A model generated the notes under the pieces. The model was not told where the DNA came from, searched no databases, and saw nothing but the letters and a program-made list of their open reading frames with translations. Of a DNA stretch of 64,000 bases, positions 24,300 to 35,829 are shown piece by piece; the stretch's first letter is position 1, and every line of letters starts with the position of its first letter. Source of the DNA: Hyperoplus lanceolatus (taxonomy: Eukaryota > Chordata > Actinopteri > Uranoscopiformes > Ammodytidae); NCBI GenBank assembly GCA_026929865.2, contig CM049416.1:5073501-5137500 (forward strand), in the 5' to 3' direction. Position numbers and translations under genes: made by a program.

Positions 24300-25197
24300 A
24301 GGTCTGCCTCTGCAGTGGATCAGAATCAGGGTCAATTTCATGGATTTGCCGAGCTGGGCTCTGAGCATTGCTTTTAACTGGATCAGACTAGATGAGGTGG
24401 AATTCATCCTAGCCAACCAAAACTAATTTCCACCAATCGTTTGCCAATAAACCAGTTTTGCCTCCCATTTGGACTTTATTTATGATGTTATCCCCAAGCA
24501 GAAATAGTGAAAGTAGTGTACAGAAAAATCCCCATATGTGTTTATGTGTGGCATTGCTTGCCTGACCCACAGCATGAAATGAATACACGAACATGAAACC
24601 CAAACAATCCCTTTAAACTCTGACCTCCATGAATAGTTTTAGACGTCAGATTCAGGTTTCTCTCCTATACTCGTCTCCCTCTCATCCAGATGTTGGCGGA
24701 TACCAGAAACAGATTTCTCAGGGTCAGTAAATTAAAAAGCCGACTTATTGACTCATCCGATCTCTGTTACTTTAAATCAGTGTTGACATCCATCCATGTT
24801 GCTTTTCTATTAGTTTCATGTGCAGTTTGCTCACATGCATACCAAACCACACAGAGAGATTGAATGGTTTAGAGGAAAATGCTGGGAGTCATTATCTAGA
24901 TTCAATAAGAAAAGGTTGGTGTTGTTTCATTCCCCTGCAGGTGACCATACACCTTAAATAACTCCAACTCCACCAGTGAAATCTTCTGGGGCCTCGGGGT
25001 GTTCTCAGTAACTCACTGACCCCTGGATCATGTTACTGCTTTGCAATAATCTGCTGCAGTTTCGTTGTTGTGGCTGTGCACTACTGAATGCAGCTTGTGG
25101 TATTAAAAGGTGGAGTCTGATTTTGAAGAAAGCTTGTTGTCAAAATCACTTTTTGTTAGAATAGGTGAAAATGTCCGCATGATTTGCTACCTTTACG

Positions 25198-25200
<3 letters not shown>
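24300..25200. other. Unassigned stretch
   Basis: Nothing recognised on either strand. Confidence 0.4.

Positions 25201-25286
<86 letters not shown>
25201..25286. repeat. (TG)n microsatellite, about 43 units
   Basis: Uninterrupted TG run. The 590 bases after it, up to the next MITE, hold nothing recognised. Confidence 0.98.
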
Positions 25287-25288
<2 letters not shown>

Positions 25289-25877
25289 ATGAAAAAAAAA
25301 TGGTGTTCATCCACAGCCTAGGCTCTGTAAATGGGCATTTGGTTGCTAGCTACGGTAGGCCCCCTTTGTTGATATACCCGTTTACAGATACTAGGCTGTG
25401 TTTTAACACCGGATTTCTTTTCCGCTACTTTCATTCCAGTTGCGGATCCTGAGCGGATATTCACTGATTGACAAAAAAAAGTTGACAACAATCTCATGAC
25501 TACAAGAATATAAACTATTTCATGATAACAAACAAAACAAAGTATTTTCCGTTTCTTTTTAATATCAAAAGGTCCTTTATCCCCAAAAAAGTGAGTGTTA
25601 TGTGGAGATAACGCAATCAACCCTTTATCACAGTAGGTTGTTTCCTATTATGTTCATTATCCTCTGATAACGAGACAACAAGAAGTTGGTTCCTCTTTTT
25701 TGTTATAATAATATTCGATTTCTCCATAAATATCTCGCTATATCACCTGATCACCAGAATTAAATAATAATTATAAGCACAAATGTTCCCTGTTTCCGTA
25801 GTAAATTATGTTGCACAAGAGGTCAATTCTTTACCCGGATCATGCTTACTGCCAAAGTAAATGTGCACTTTTCACGT

Positions 25878-26928
25878 CAGGGCTGTACAGTGCGACAGTT
25901 TTGATCGCATTTGCTACTGAAATTGATCACGTGCGATGATGAATACAATTCCACTGGCACGAGTGCGACAGCTTGCTAATGAGCAGATGCTGTCAGTCTG
26001 AGACACAGAGGAGTGCTGCACAACACTGCTTAGAGTGCTCTACATTAACACTCTCCAAATTCGGGTAAATGTATTCTTAGGCAAGTAAGTTATTGAGTCC
26101 ACCCTCCACTTTGGCTGGTGAAAGATGTGTGCTCGGGACCTGTGCTTGTGCGGCGATTAATACACTTCACCAACGGTAATAACCGGAAGGAGACGGCACA
26201 CAGTTAAGTTAGCGCGTGTGCAAACAGAACATTTCCTGTGCGCCTTCACATTAAAAGCCTGTTACTAGCCAAACGTGAGTTGAACAAGAAGTTAGCGCAT
26301 CACAGCCCTGCAGTGCGCTAGCTTGAAAATCAACTGCTTCAGCTGCAGAGAGCAGTCAACAGTAGTCTTTTTAAACAACGTTTGAAATAACTGATAAGCC
26401 ATTGAATTACTACTCCCAACACATTCACAACAACCTATTTAACTTATTCCAAATTTTACCAATATGTATAGGCCTACTTATTTATTTAATAGGCTATGTT
26501 TTATGTTTTAAAGTTTGGATTTAATTAACAGAAGGACATTTAACAAAAAAAAATATTATTATGAATATAATAATGATATGTATATATACAGAAAATATAT
26601 AGATATTAATTTTATGGGGAGAAATAATTCTGAATCAGCAAAAAATTACAATTGGCAGGTTAGATTGTTTTGTCTAAATTGCAATCAGTGCACCCCTATT
26701 AATTTTTCTACAATTATTACTGCACACACTAGGATATGATATTAATTGAGAATTTTAAATGAGACCAAGATGACAGGCTAAAAGGTAATTAGAGCGAAAT
26801 GCATGGGTTAAGGTTATGCAAGTTTTCGATCATACTTTGTGTGCTACTGAATTTATTTTTGTGCTACTGATTTTTTTTGCTTACTAGCACCAGTGCTACC
26901 ACATAAAAAAAATAAGCGTACAGCCCTG
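25878..26928. mobile_element. hAT-like MITE, 1.05 kb
   Basis: The ends are inverted and begin CAGGGCTGTAC, the typical CAGGG start of hAT ends. Inner DNA near both ends carries matched words (TTTGCTACTGAAATT on the left, GTGCTACTGAATTT on the right side). No transposase frame. The flanking bases (TTTCACGT versus CACGCGTA) do not form a clean 8-bp duplication, so either the site has mutated or the exact boundary is off by a few bases. Confidence 0.7.
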
Positions 26929-27396
26929 CACGCGTATGTTTAACCAACCAGTGTGTGAAGAGAGAGCTTTTGGTAGTTGCAGCCAACCACACATGTTGCA
27001 TCTGTTGCATCTGCCGAAACCTGGGAGCGCAATGTATTCATGAGTCCTGTTTGTGCCAAAGCAGGCATCTGTGCATCTGGTTTGGATCCCACTAGATCTC
27101 ATGGCTGCTTTTAGATCACACACGAAAACAAAACATAATGATAACCATGACCATTGTACTCAATGTTTTTAGTCTCTGCGACAAACAAATTATGTGTGAT
27201 CATGCTGGTTAGATTACATAGTTGGAACCCAACCGGTGTCTTCATTATTTATTGGCATGTGTTTACTGATAGCTAACCAATGAATACAGCTGGGATTTGA
27301 TCATGAACAGGCAAATTCAGTGACATATAACGTGAGAACAAATGAGTGCTTAGCCTGTGATGTTTTGATCCAAATCCTTAGATAAACCAGAGCAAA
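26929..27396. other. Unassigned stretch
   Basis: Nothing recognised. Confidence 0.4.
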
Positions 27397-27605
27397 CGCC
27401 TGGGGCCTATTTCAGGTAGCTGGTTTTGAGGCAACCCAGAGTTTGTTCGCTCTGAGTTAGTGGAAACTCTCGGTTTTCCGTTTCAAGAAGCAGGTTCAGT
27501 GCAACCGAGAGTCAGTTACTGCGGCAACATACGCCGTGGGTCTAACCTGCTGGATAGGTGGTTAGACCTACCCTGAGTTTGTTTTCACTTTACGCTGCAG
27601 CTCCG
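27397..27605. repeat. Harbinger-like element end, relic
   Basis: Begins GGGGCCTATTTCAGGTAGC and contains a second internal version (CGTTTCAAGAAGCAGGTT near 27480) plus repeated ACCCAGAGTTTG / CCCTGAGTTTG words. This layout is common at the ends of teleost PIF/Harbinger (ISL2EU-like) elements. No matching opposite end was found, so it is a fragment. The region 27606-28440 between it and the next block shows nothing recognised. Confidence 0.45.
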
Positions 27606-28468
27606 ACTGAAGAAAGAGTCACTGTCACAACGCGACCCTGTACAGTTTAAAGCAAAATCACTCCATAGAAATCTCCATCGGGATGTTTTTATCATTTCCT
27701 GATGATTTTACGTTTGATCGATCATTTGATCAGTAGCCTTGTTCTCAGCCCTCGTTCGTTCATATGCGGCCACCTTACACCTCGTGAACATGCTTTACAT
27801 TCAGATTAATAAACCTATTGTATTGTATGTATCTCGTTATTTATTTTTATCATTATCAGTAGTTTTTTAACATCTGTGCCACTGAACATAGGCTATTTAT
27901 GTCATGTTGAAATGTAATTCTGCGGCTGCACACGATCGTTACTGTTCACTTGTGTCATCCCAAAGTCACAGACAAGCCTCGTTAAATAGCCCAATATGAA
28001 TATAGAAATAATATAAAAATTTAAACTGTGATCACTAGAGGACAAGGGATCTGGTAATAAAACAATCAGGATCTACAATGGAAACTGTCACCTTATGTGT
28101 CAAACGTTAATATCTTTCACTCCCCATTTAAAAGAAGCGACAGTCTGTTTACTGCACAGTAGGCCTATTATAGCTTGCCTACATAATAGGCTACATCGAA
28201 TATAAAACACTGTCAGCAGTGCTGTGCAGCGGCAGCTTGATAATTTTGTTGCTGCTGATATGCATAACTTAATTCTTAAAATAGACGTGCTTCTCATACG
28301 GAAGCAATGATGCTCTTGACAAAAAACGTTTGCACCGTTTTTTTCTGAATTGCCGAAGTGATTAGATCAGAGTTATGAGACTATCCCCGTTCATTCTTCT
28401 CCATAAGCTCATAAATTAATATTTCTTACTCTAGTGGGAGGAGCGGAGAAGTTTTTTTTTTTTCTTTT

Positions 28469-28720
28469 TTGAGAAGTGGAGAAGTGGGAGGATCAAGCAT
28501 TTGTTTCTTCTGTTTCCATGGTGAATCATGTTTTCCGCCCTTTCCCCACCCCCACCCCCCCCCCCCCCCACCCCCCCACGAAAACCCAGTATTAAAACCA
28601 CTACCCCCCGGTCCTTGAGAAGTGGAGAAGTGGGAGGATCAAGCATTTGTTTCTTCTGTTTCCATGGTGAATCATGTTTTCAGCGATCCATTGACGATGG
28701 CTTTTATGCACACACTCCAC
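28469..28720. repeat. Duplicated 67-bp block around a poly-C tract; Harbinger-related
   Basis: Two essentially identical 67-bp copies (28469-28535 and 28615-28681) start TTGAGAAGTGGAGAAGTGGG and end at ATCATGTTTTC. Between them is a C-rich segment with a run of 14 C and several shorter ones. The DNA from the second copy onward (GTTTCCATGGTGAATCATG to GATCCATTGACGATGGC) matches, in inverse orientation, the segment 35270-35330 inside the Harbinger relic. Confidence 0.75.
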
Positions 28721-28739
28721 CCAAGGACAGATAACCCCA

Positions 28740-29600
28740 AAACATAATGCCATAGGCCTTCAGCGATCAACGACGCGGAGGTATAACAATAAAAGGATGT
28801 ATTATACCTCTCCTGTGCCTCAGGTCTGTTCTGTTTGAAATAGTCTTGTCAATAAAAGCAGCTATTCAATTAGGTTTTTTTTAGGCCTTGTAGTTTCCAC
28901 TGTGTTCCCCTGTTCCGCTGTGTTAAAGTGTTAAGCACAGTGTCAATGTAAAATACCAACGTCATTGTTTGTTCTGTCAACTATATCTTAAATATACATA
29001 TGCACACTCTAAATATAGAGTGTGGGATTCTCACAGCACTGGAGTCACAAGATACACAGGGTGATACATCCGCACGTGTCCTCTGAAGACCTACTCAGTG
29101 TTGATATGGAATACATTTTTCTGTTTTTCTTATGTCCCACTCATCTATCTTTCCACACATCCATCACTCATCATGCAGCCGGGGCCCCCAAAGGTGTAGA
29201 CCTTTACTTATCTTTCTTTCAGGCGCCTTGCTGTTCCTTGTGGGAGCTCGACCGAAGACAAGGCGTGTTCCCCACTCCAAAACGTAACTTGGGACGTTTT
29301 GGTTCATGGTGGGCGTCTTGAAACCCTTACGTAACCAGGGGTACACAACCTTTTTTTTTAATCTATTTTTTATTTTTCTGCTTTCGTCTTTCCCTCTTTT
29401 ATCCCTCTCTGCAGTTCCACATTCTAGACCTTCTTCTACCCGGGACGCTCACCTCTGTCAGGGAAACCTCTCTCCATATGCTTTCCTTTCTCTCTTTGTT
29501 TTTCCTTAATTTCCAAGTCTCTCCCTCTTTCTTTTTCCAGCGGGTGACCCTTCCTCCTCTTCCACATCCCTGTTTCAGAACAACAAAGACTGTAACCCCA
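28740..29600. other. Unassigned stretch
   Basis: Nothing recognised; the last 270 bases are pyrimidine-rich. Confidence 0.4.
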
Positions 29601-29601
29601 G

Positions 29602-29603
29602 AC

Positions 29604-29672
<69 letters not shown>
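29602..29672. repeat. (CA)n microsatellite
   Basis: About 35 CA units. Frames on both strands through it are artefacts. Confidence 0.98.
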
Positions 29673-29676
<4 letters not shown>

Positions 29677-30071
29677 CCCCAGCGTCTCAGGATCAATTAC
29701 TGAATTAGCATCCCAGACTGGAGTACCAGGGACTTAATGGGAGAGAGAACAGGGAGTTATTTTTTTAATCATTCTGTATTTCCCTTCCATTATTGTTTCC
29801 CTCGTGACTTCCCTCTCATCTGGCTTACACGGCTGCCTTCTCTTGCCTGCATAGTCTCCCAACAAAGTAAAAACAAAATTAAACAAAAATGCCAGTCAAT
29901 ACAAGTTCATGGTCATTCATTTTTTTGGCAAAGGGTGAAGGAAGAGTTTTCTGCTCCAAACTACACTCGCAGTAAAATCTTTGAATTTCTTCTTTAAAGC
30001 TGCATGAAATACCACACCATAAATAGACAAAAGTCCTTTCTCTTTCTCTCCTATTTTAAACTGATTGGATT

Positions 30072-30106
30072 CACACACAAACACACACACACACACACAC
30101 ACACAC
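30072..30106. repeat. (CA)n microsatellite
   Basis: About 16 CA units with one interruption; a matching GT run lies at 30216-30240. Confidence 0.95.
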
Positions 30107-30574
30107 TGTCTGGCCTTTAACCAGAGCCATGTCATTTTTTTGACAGTAACATGAACCTATTCTTTTTTAATCTAATGTATAGTGTCATCCACCTATAGAA
30201 ATTACCTTCATTTTCTGTGTGTGTGTGTGTGTGCGTGCGTGAAAACGAGGTAGGCAGACACACAGGTTTTGTCGCTACTGTAAAATACCTAACATAATGC
30301 CATACATCAAACACCACACTCATCTCTCACATTCCTGGTCTATATTTGGATTACATTTTTCAATGGATTACAACTGCAGCGGGCCCCAAAGAGGCTTCTA
30401 GCACAGGTGTTCCAATGTTCGTCACCAGGGCTAGCATTGTTGGAAGGAGGTTTGGGGAGTAGTGTGCGTCTGAGAGTATACCCACATTTAGCCAGTTCTT
30501 CTTGATTAGATTGGTGGTTGTGTGATATCAAACAAAACCATGAGTCTGTGCAGCCAAGCTTGCAGCCCTACAAG

Positions 30575-30720
30575 GTTGCAGTGCTTTGAGCTAAATGCTA
30601 AAGTATTCATGCTAACAAGTTGGAAGTGCTATCGTGCTGATGTTTAGCAGGTTTGTCCACTACCTAAGTTTTATTGTGTTGGCATTCTAAGATTTGATAA
30701 TTAACATTAGCTTTACAGGT
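30575..30720. repeat. Degenerate teleost dispersed repeat
   Basis: Contains GTGCTTTGAGCTAAATGC, then ATGCTAACAAG and GCTGATGTTTAGCAGGTTTG. This word order is familiar from a very common teleost interspersed repeat. Decayed, with no clear ends. Confidence 0.45.
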
Positions 30721-31062
30721 ATTCAGTCACATAACAAGTATTTAATTTCAGTCGATCCACGAGGATCTTTCAGTCTGGCCAAAATTGTGGACGAAACCAC
30801 TGACTGACAAAGTTTATTTATTTATTTATTTATTTATTTAATCTTTATTTCACCAGGAAGGTCCCATTGAGTTACAGTAACTCTTCTCACAGGGAGTCCT
30901 GGCCAGGACAGGCAGCAGAAAAGAAGTTGCAGAATTTGCACAAGGCCACACACACACACACACACAAACAAAGTACACCACAATTGACACTATAATGCTA
31001 AAAGTACACTTCATAACAGGCTATACAAAAACAAGCTAATACATACAGCTAAAAAAAACAAA

Positions 31063-33217
31063 TTAAAAATAAATAAAAGGCATCAGGTTAAAAACAGTTG
31101 CATTGTTCTTTTTTAGAGCTGATTGTAACATGTTTTTAAAGGTACTGAGTGGTGGGAGTGATTCCAGGTTTAGAGTGGCTTGAAGTTCATTCCAGACCTT
31201 TGGTGCATATGATGAGAAAGCTGTTGTACCCAGTTGTGTTCTTGCTAGTGGTGTGGTTAATAACATATATTCTGATGACCTTGTTTTGTAAACACTGTTA
31301 TGGAAGGAAAGCATTTGAAATGTAAAGGGGTAGTTTACCCATTAGTGCTTTCGCAATAAAAATCAGTGCATGTAGTTTCCTTCTAAGGGAGAGGGAGGGC
31401 CATTGTACAGCCTCATACAGAATGCAGTGGTGAGTTCTAGCTGAGGCACCTGTGATGAAGCGCAGGGCTGAATGGTAAATTACATCTAGTTTGTTTAATA
31501 GCGATGAGGAAGAATGCATATAAATGAGGTCACCATCATCTATTACTGATAAGAAAGTGCTCTGCACTAACCTTTTCCTTGCTAAATGAGGAAAACACTT
31601 TTTCATGCGAAAAAAGAAACCAAATTTAGGTCTAAGTTTTTTTAAAAGGCTCACAATATGGACCCCGAGAGACAGCTTATCATCAAGCCAGATACCTAAG
31701 TATTTATAAGACGATACTCTCTCTATTATCATACCATCCTGAGTTGTTAAAGTGATGTTTATTAGAGAGCGTGAACGGGTAAAAATCATTGATTTAGTTT
31801 TTGTAGCATTTAGTACCAACTTTAAGCTTACCAGAGATTTTTGTACTACACTAAAAGCAGACTGTAAATATGTAATTGCTTCACTGACTGATGTGGCAGA
31901 TGTATACATAATGGTATCATCTGCGTAAAGATGAATCTTTGTTTGCTTTAAGTCCCTACCTAAATTGTTTATATAAATGGAAAATAAAATGGGGCCCAAA
32001 ACTGACCCTTGTGGGACACCCATTTTTACTTCCAGCAAAGATGAGGTACAGTTATCCAATGCCACACACTGAGTTCTACCACTCAGGTAATTAGTGAACC
32101 AGCTTAATACAATGGTACTAAAGCCTATACTTTGCAATCTCTGCAGGAGAAGGTGATGGTCCACAGTGTCAAATGCTTTAGAAAGGTCAATAAATAAAGC
32201 AGCACAAGACTTCTTGTTATCTAAAGTATGTAAGATATCATTTGTAACTGAGGTTACAGCAGTATTTGTACTATGTCCTTGTCGAAAGCCAGACTGAGTG
32301 GGATTCAAAATGGAGTTGTCAGATAAGAAATGTTTTAGTTGCTCATTCATGAAAGACTCAAGCAGTTTGGCCAAGACAGACAGTCTGGAGATTGGGCGAT
32401 AATTATCTAAAACCGAAGGGTCTCCGCTTTTTAAAAGTGGAAGGACAAATGCAGATTTCCATGACTTTGGGATAGAACCACAGTGTAGACTAAGATTGAA
32501 GATGGAGGAGATAGGGCCAGCAATCAAGTTTGCAGCAGTTTTAAGAAAATATGGCTCAATCTGGTCTGGCCCAGCAGACTTTTTACAGTCCAACCCCAAC
32601 AGGGCCTTTTGTACTTCCGCGGCAGATATTGGAGTGAAGTTAAAATTATTTAGACTTTCATTAGATGAATCAATGATGGAGGTTCCACTATCCATGGGGG
32701 TGGCTGGAAGTGTTGACTGAGTATCTCTTCCTGCATTAATAAAGTGCTCGTTGAAAGTATCTACCATGCTTTGTTTACCCCTATCTTCACCATGGCTTGT
32801 TGTAATGAATTCAGGGATAGCGGGAGGTGGCACATCACCTGAAGAAGATTTAATAGCTTTCCAAAATTTTTTAGGATCACAGAGGTTTTCATTTATTAAA
32901 TTCAGATAATACTCACTTTTTGTAGTTTTTATTAGTCTTGTGCATTTGTTTCTTAATACCCTATAATTTAACCAACATTTGTCATTATTATTTCTTTTTG
33001 CTTTTATCCATGCTTCATTTCGTTCTCTAATTGCAGTTGCAATGCTGTCATTAAAGCAGGGGTTGTCTCTGCCCCTCACTCTATATCTTGTAGTAGGAGC
33101 ATGTTTATCAATTATGGCTAAAAAAGTCTTCTTAAAATAATCCCATGCCAGTTCAACATCATCCATAAAACACACTAAATTTAAATCACTTTGATAGATG
33201 TCATGAAGAACTGCTTG
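31063..33217 (-). pseudogene. LINE reverse transcriptase and C-terminal domain
   Basis: A long frame (M at 33175, 625 residues, to 31298) with a complete polymerase: NYRPISRLSVLAKLLESFM, SGFRQGHSTNTA, LFIDLSKAFDTVDHH, GVPQGSVLGPILFSIYINNL, the active-site box HLYADDTIMY, then KYLGIWLDDKLSL and HSALRFITG. The C-terminal end continues in another frame at 31063-31314 (YKTRSSEYMLL, FSSYAPKVWNELQ), so one small frameshift lies near 31300-31314. Apart from that and the stop before it the protein looks well kept, suggesting a fairly recent copy of an L2-like family. Confidence 0.92.
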
Positions 33218-33892
33218 CTAATTAAAGCGTTTGTAATTTAGTTTAAAAATAAACCGCGGCTTGGTTTTAGTCATTTTACAATTTTTAACACAGGCAACCA
33301 TACAGTGATCACTGACATCATTACATAAAACACCGGAGGCAGAGTACTTGTGTGGGGAATTAGTCAGAATTACATCGATTAATGTAGATTTGTCCATTCG
33401 TTTTAGATTGAGGCGTGTAGGTGACTGAACTAGTTGCGTCAAATTTAACGCGTCGCAAATGTCTTTTAACGGTGATGAAGGCGAAAGCCAGTCCCAATTC
33501 AAGTCTCCCAGAACGATAAACTCATTGGACAGTTCTTGCAGAAAATCAGATAGCAGAGCAGTTGCCGCAGCTACAGCTGATGGTGGGCGGTAGCATCCTA
33601 CCACAGTCAATGAAGTGTCATTGGGGAGATTTAACTTGACAGCACACAGTTCAAAAAACTTCGGTCTTGTTATTGTTTCGACGGAACAGCAATCAAACGA
33701 AGCCTTTGCATATATGGCTACGCCCCCTCCTTTATTCACACGATCCGTCCGAAAGAGATTATAGCCATCGATATGAATCATGTTGTTTGTAATTGATGGT
33801 TTGAGCCATGTCTCTGACAAGACAATTACGTCACTTTCTGTCATTTTAGCCCACAGACGAATAGCGTCGATTTTGTTAATCAGACTGCGCTG
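33218..33892 (-). pseudogene. LINE apurinic-type endonuclease domain
   Basis: About 225 residues of an exonuclease/endonuclease/phosphatase fold as used by LINEs to nick target DNA. Motifs in order: SDVIVLSETWL (catalytic Glu), GGGVAIY, VVGCYRPP, IVLGDLNWDW (catalytic Asp/Asn), LIDVILTNSP and SDHCMV (the SDH box). The frame opens directly at the 5' truncation, so no native start exists. It ends at a TAG (33218-33220) where the downstream reverse transcriptase continues in the same frame, so a single stop separates the two domains. Confidence 0.88.
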
Positions 33893-33899
33893 CAAAGTT

Positions 33900-34470
33900 C
33901 TTGAGAGTCCTCAAGAAATGTAGGGAAATCTTAATAGATTAAGAATCTCATACAAATGTGGGATTGTTAGCGGAGTTACTTGAGTACTTGAAAGGGATAA
34001 GGATTCAAATCACCATTTTGGGAGGTCCACATATTCTTGGCACGGTTCCAAGGTCTTATATTAGAAAACAATGGTAAGAACTTTTCTAACTTAGTCCTTA
34101 GGAGTTCAGCCTCAAAGTAATACAAGTTCATGTTCTGGAAAAGGTTCCAGCAATCTTTCATAAGTTTCTAGGGTCCTTAAAAGAGTTCCCTGGAGACTGA
34201 GAAAATAGGTTTCCTTTTTCTTGAGTTTTAGATAAATATCAGACCCAGACAAAAGGAAAATACTGACACTATGTATGTGTGTGATACATATTAATTGTGG
34301 AATTGTGTTTTTTGTAAAGATTGATTTCTGATGTCTATCAGAGGATATGTTCTTAAAGTAAACCTGTGTGTTTCTTATTCATGATTAAGAATTCCATTTT
34401 ATTGATTCAATACTATTGCCAGGAGTTGAGTTGTAGATAGCACGAGTTTCAGTGTTTTAGAATGCAAGCA
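33900..34470. other. Unassigned stretch
   Basis: No gene seen. The block 33900-34200 repeatedly uses words such as TTCCAAGG, TTCCAGC and GGGTCCTTAAAAG and may be an unrecognised old repeat. Confidence 0.35.
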
Positions 34471-34474
34471 AACA

Positions 34475-34526
<52 letters not shown>
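34475..34526. repeat. (CA)n microsatellite
   Basis: About 26 CA units, followed by imperfect CA-rich DNA to about 34550. The 600 bases after it hold nothing recognised. Confidence 0.96.
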
Positions 34527-34533
<7 letters not shown>

Positions 34534-35147
34534 ATTCACACACACAAACACGCTGCCCTGAGTAAGAGCGGTTTACAAAAAGCAGTGGGCGAAAAGGCCA
34601 AGTTTTGACAAGTCCCTCTCCATCCCACTCTTTCACTCGACCCATCCCTCTGTTATCCCCTCATCTATTTTCAGCCGTCGCTCTACTCCCATCTCTTCTC
34701 GTCCCAGACATGTGGGCAGGAGTTTTTTTCCCCCCAAGAGAGGACAGACACACAACATGAATTATTTCCACAGTCCTGTCCTGTATGAAGGGACAGAGGG
34801 AAGGATTTAGGACAGCGGAGGCACTCCCCATCCTGTACCTCATTTTTGAAAAATAAATGTTTTTGCACTACATCAATTCATAGCTTCGCAGTCCACTTGA
34901 TCTAGTTACTAACGTGAACCTGCACTCCTACAGTTAGTCATAAAGTAGATGCATGTACTGTCGAGACGCCCTTAAGCCAACAGTATGCTTTGCTTTCATT
35001 GAAGTGCTTTCAGGTGGCCCAAAAGGACCCTGACACCTTTTCTGACATTGAAAGGTATTTCCAAAAACCTGCCATGATTTAAGATGCTATCTAAAGTATG
35101 GTTTGTTTTTCAGTTTTAAAATACACAGAGGTCCATGTCTTAACAAC

Positions 35148-35725
35148 AGGGGCCCGTTTCAGAAAGTTGACAAACCCTGTGATGGGAAACTATTAGTTTT
35201 CGGTTTCATAACAGCTGATCAGTGTTAGTTCAATCAACTGAGTATGTTCACTCTGTGGTCCTGACGATTAGAAAAAGCCATCATCAATGGATCGCTGATT
35301 GAACACGTTTCACCATGGAAACAGAAAGAAAATAAGTAAATAAAGTGGGCTTCATTTAAAAAGGCATATTGTCTTTATTAGACACTTAAAACGAAAACGT
35401 TAAACTAAGACCTCACTCAGGTTCAGGTTTAATGACAGGGCTGTTGTAGGGCAGCACCCTCCTTTCATTGTGGCAATGTTATTTAGAATAAGACATGCCT
35501 CAATGATAATGCATCGACTTTTTGGGGTGACCCTGAGCCTACGAGCATCAAAATATTCATATCAACCCTAGCTTGTGTTCTGCAGTGAGCTAGGTTGTAC
35601 CTCTGCTGTGGGCCAGGCTCAAGATCAGTACGTAGAATATGACATAAATGTACTAAATTAAGTTCACTGAATGTGGTTTGCAATGGTTCCCAATGTGTAC
35701 CATCAGGACCGGAGAGTAAAAAACG
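35148..35725 (-). mobile_element. PIF/Harbinger-like transposon relic
   Basis: The left end starts GGGGCCCGTTTCAGAAAG, a common end of teleost Harbinger elements. The minus-strand frame (ORF 35483-35824) shows RYNLAHCRTQARVDMNI, close to the conserved YNRAHxRTRxxVE block near the C-terminus of HARBI1-like transposases. After a small frameshift near 35523 it continues as SRCIIIEACLILNNIATMK, the expected LHNIA-type block. Upstream transposase parts with the catalytic triad are missing, and no right end was found. Confidence 0.65.
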
Positions 35726-35829
35726 GGCGAGCCAGCATATGAGCGTAGGCACACGATGAAGGAAGAGAGAGAGATAATGGAGGGGAAGTGAAGTGACTGG
35801 GCAGCTAGCAGACAGCAATGTCAAAACAT

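Larger units (their letters stand above)
30815..33892 (-). mobile_element. L2/CR1-like LINE, nearly full coding length
   Basis: 3.08 kb, minus strand, flanked by a 7-bp duplication CAAAGTT (30808-30814 and 33893-33899). The 3' end at the left has a TTTA-repeat tail, then the tail phrase CTTTATTTCACCAGGAAGG and GGGAGTCCTGGCCAGG. 5' truncation falls near the start of the endonuclease, so any upstream reading frame and promoter are lost. A small CA run (30949-30966) sits in the 3' untranslated part. Confidence 0.92.
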
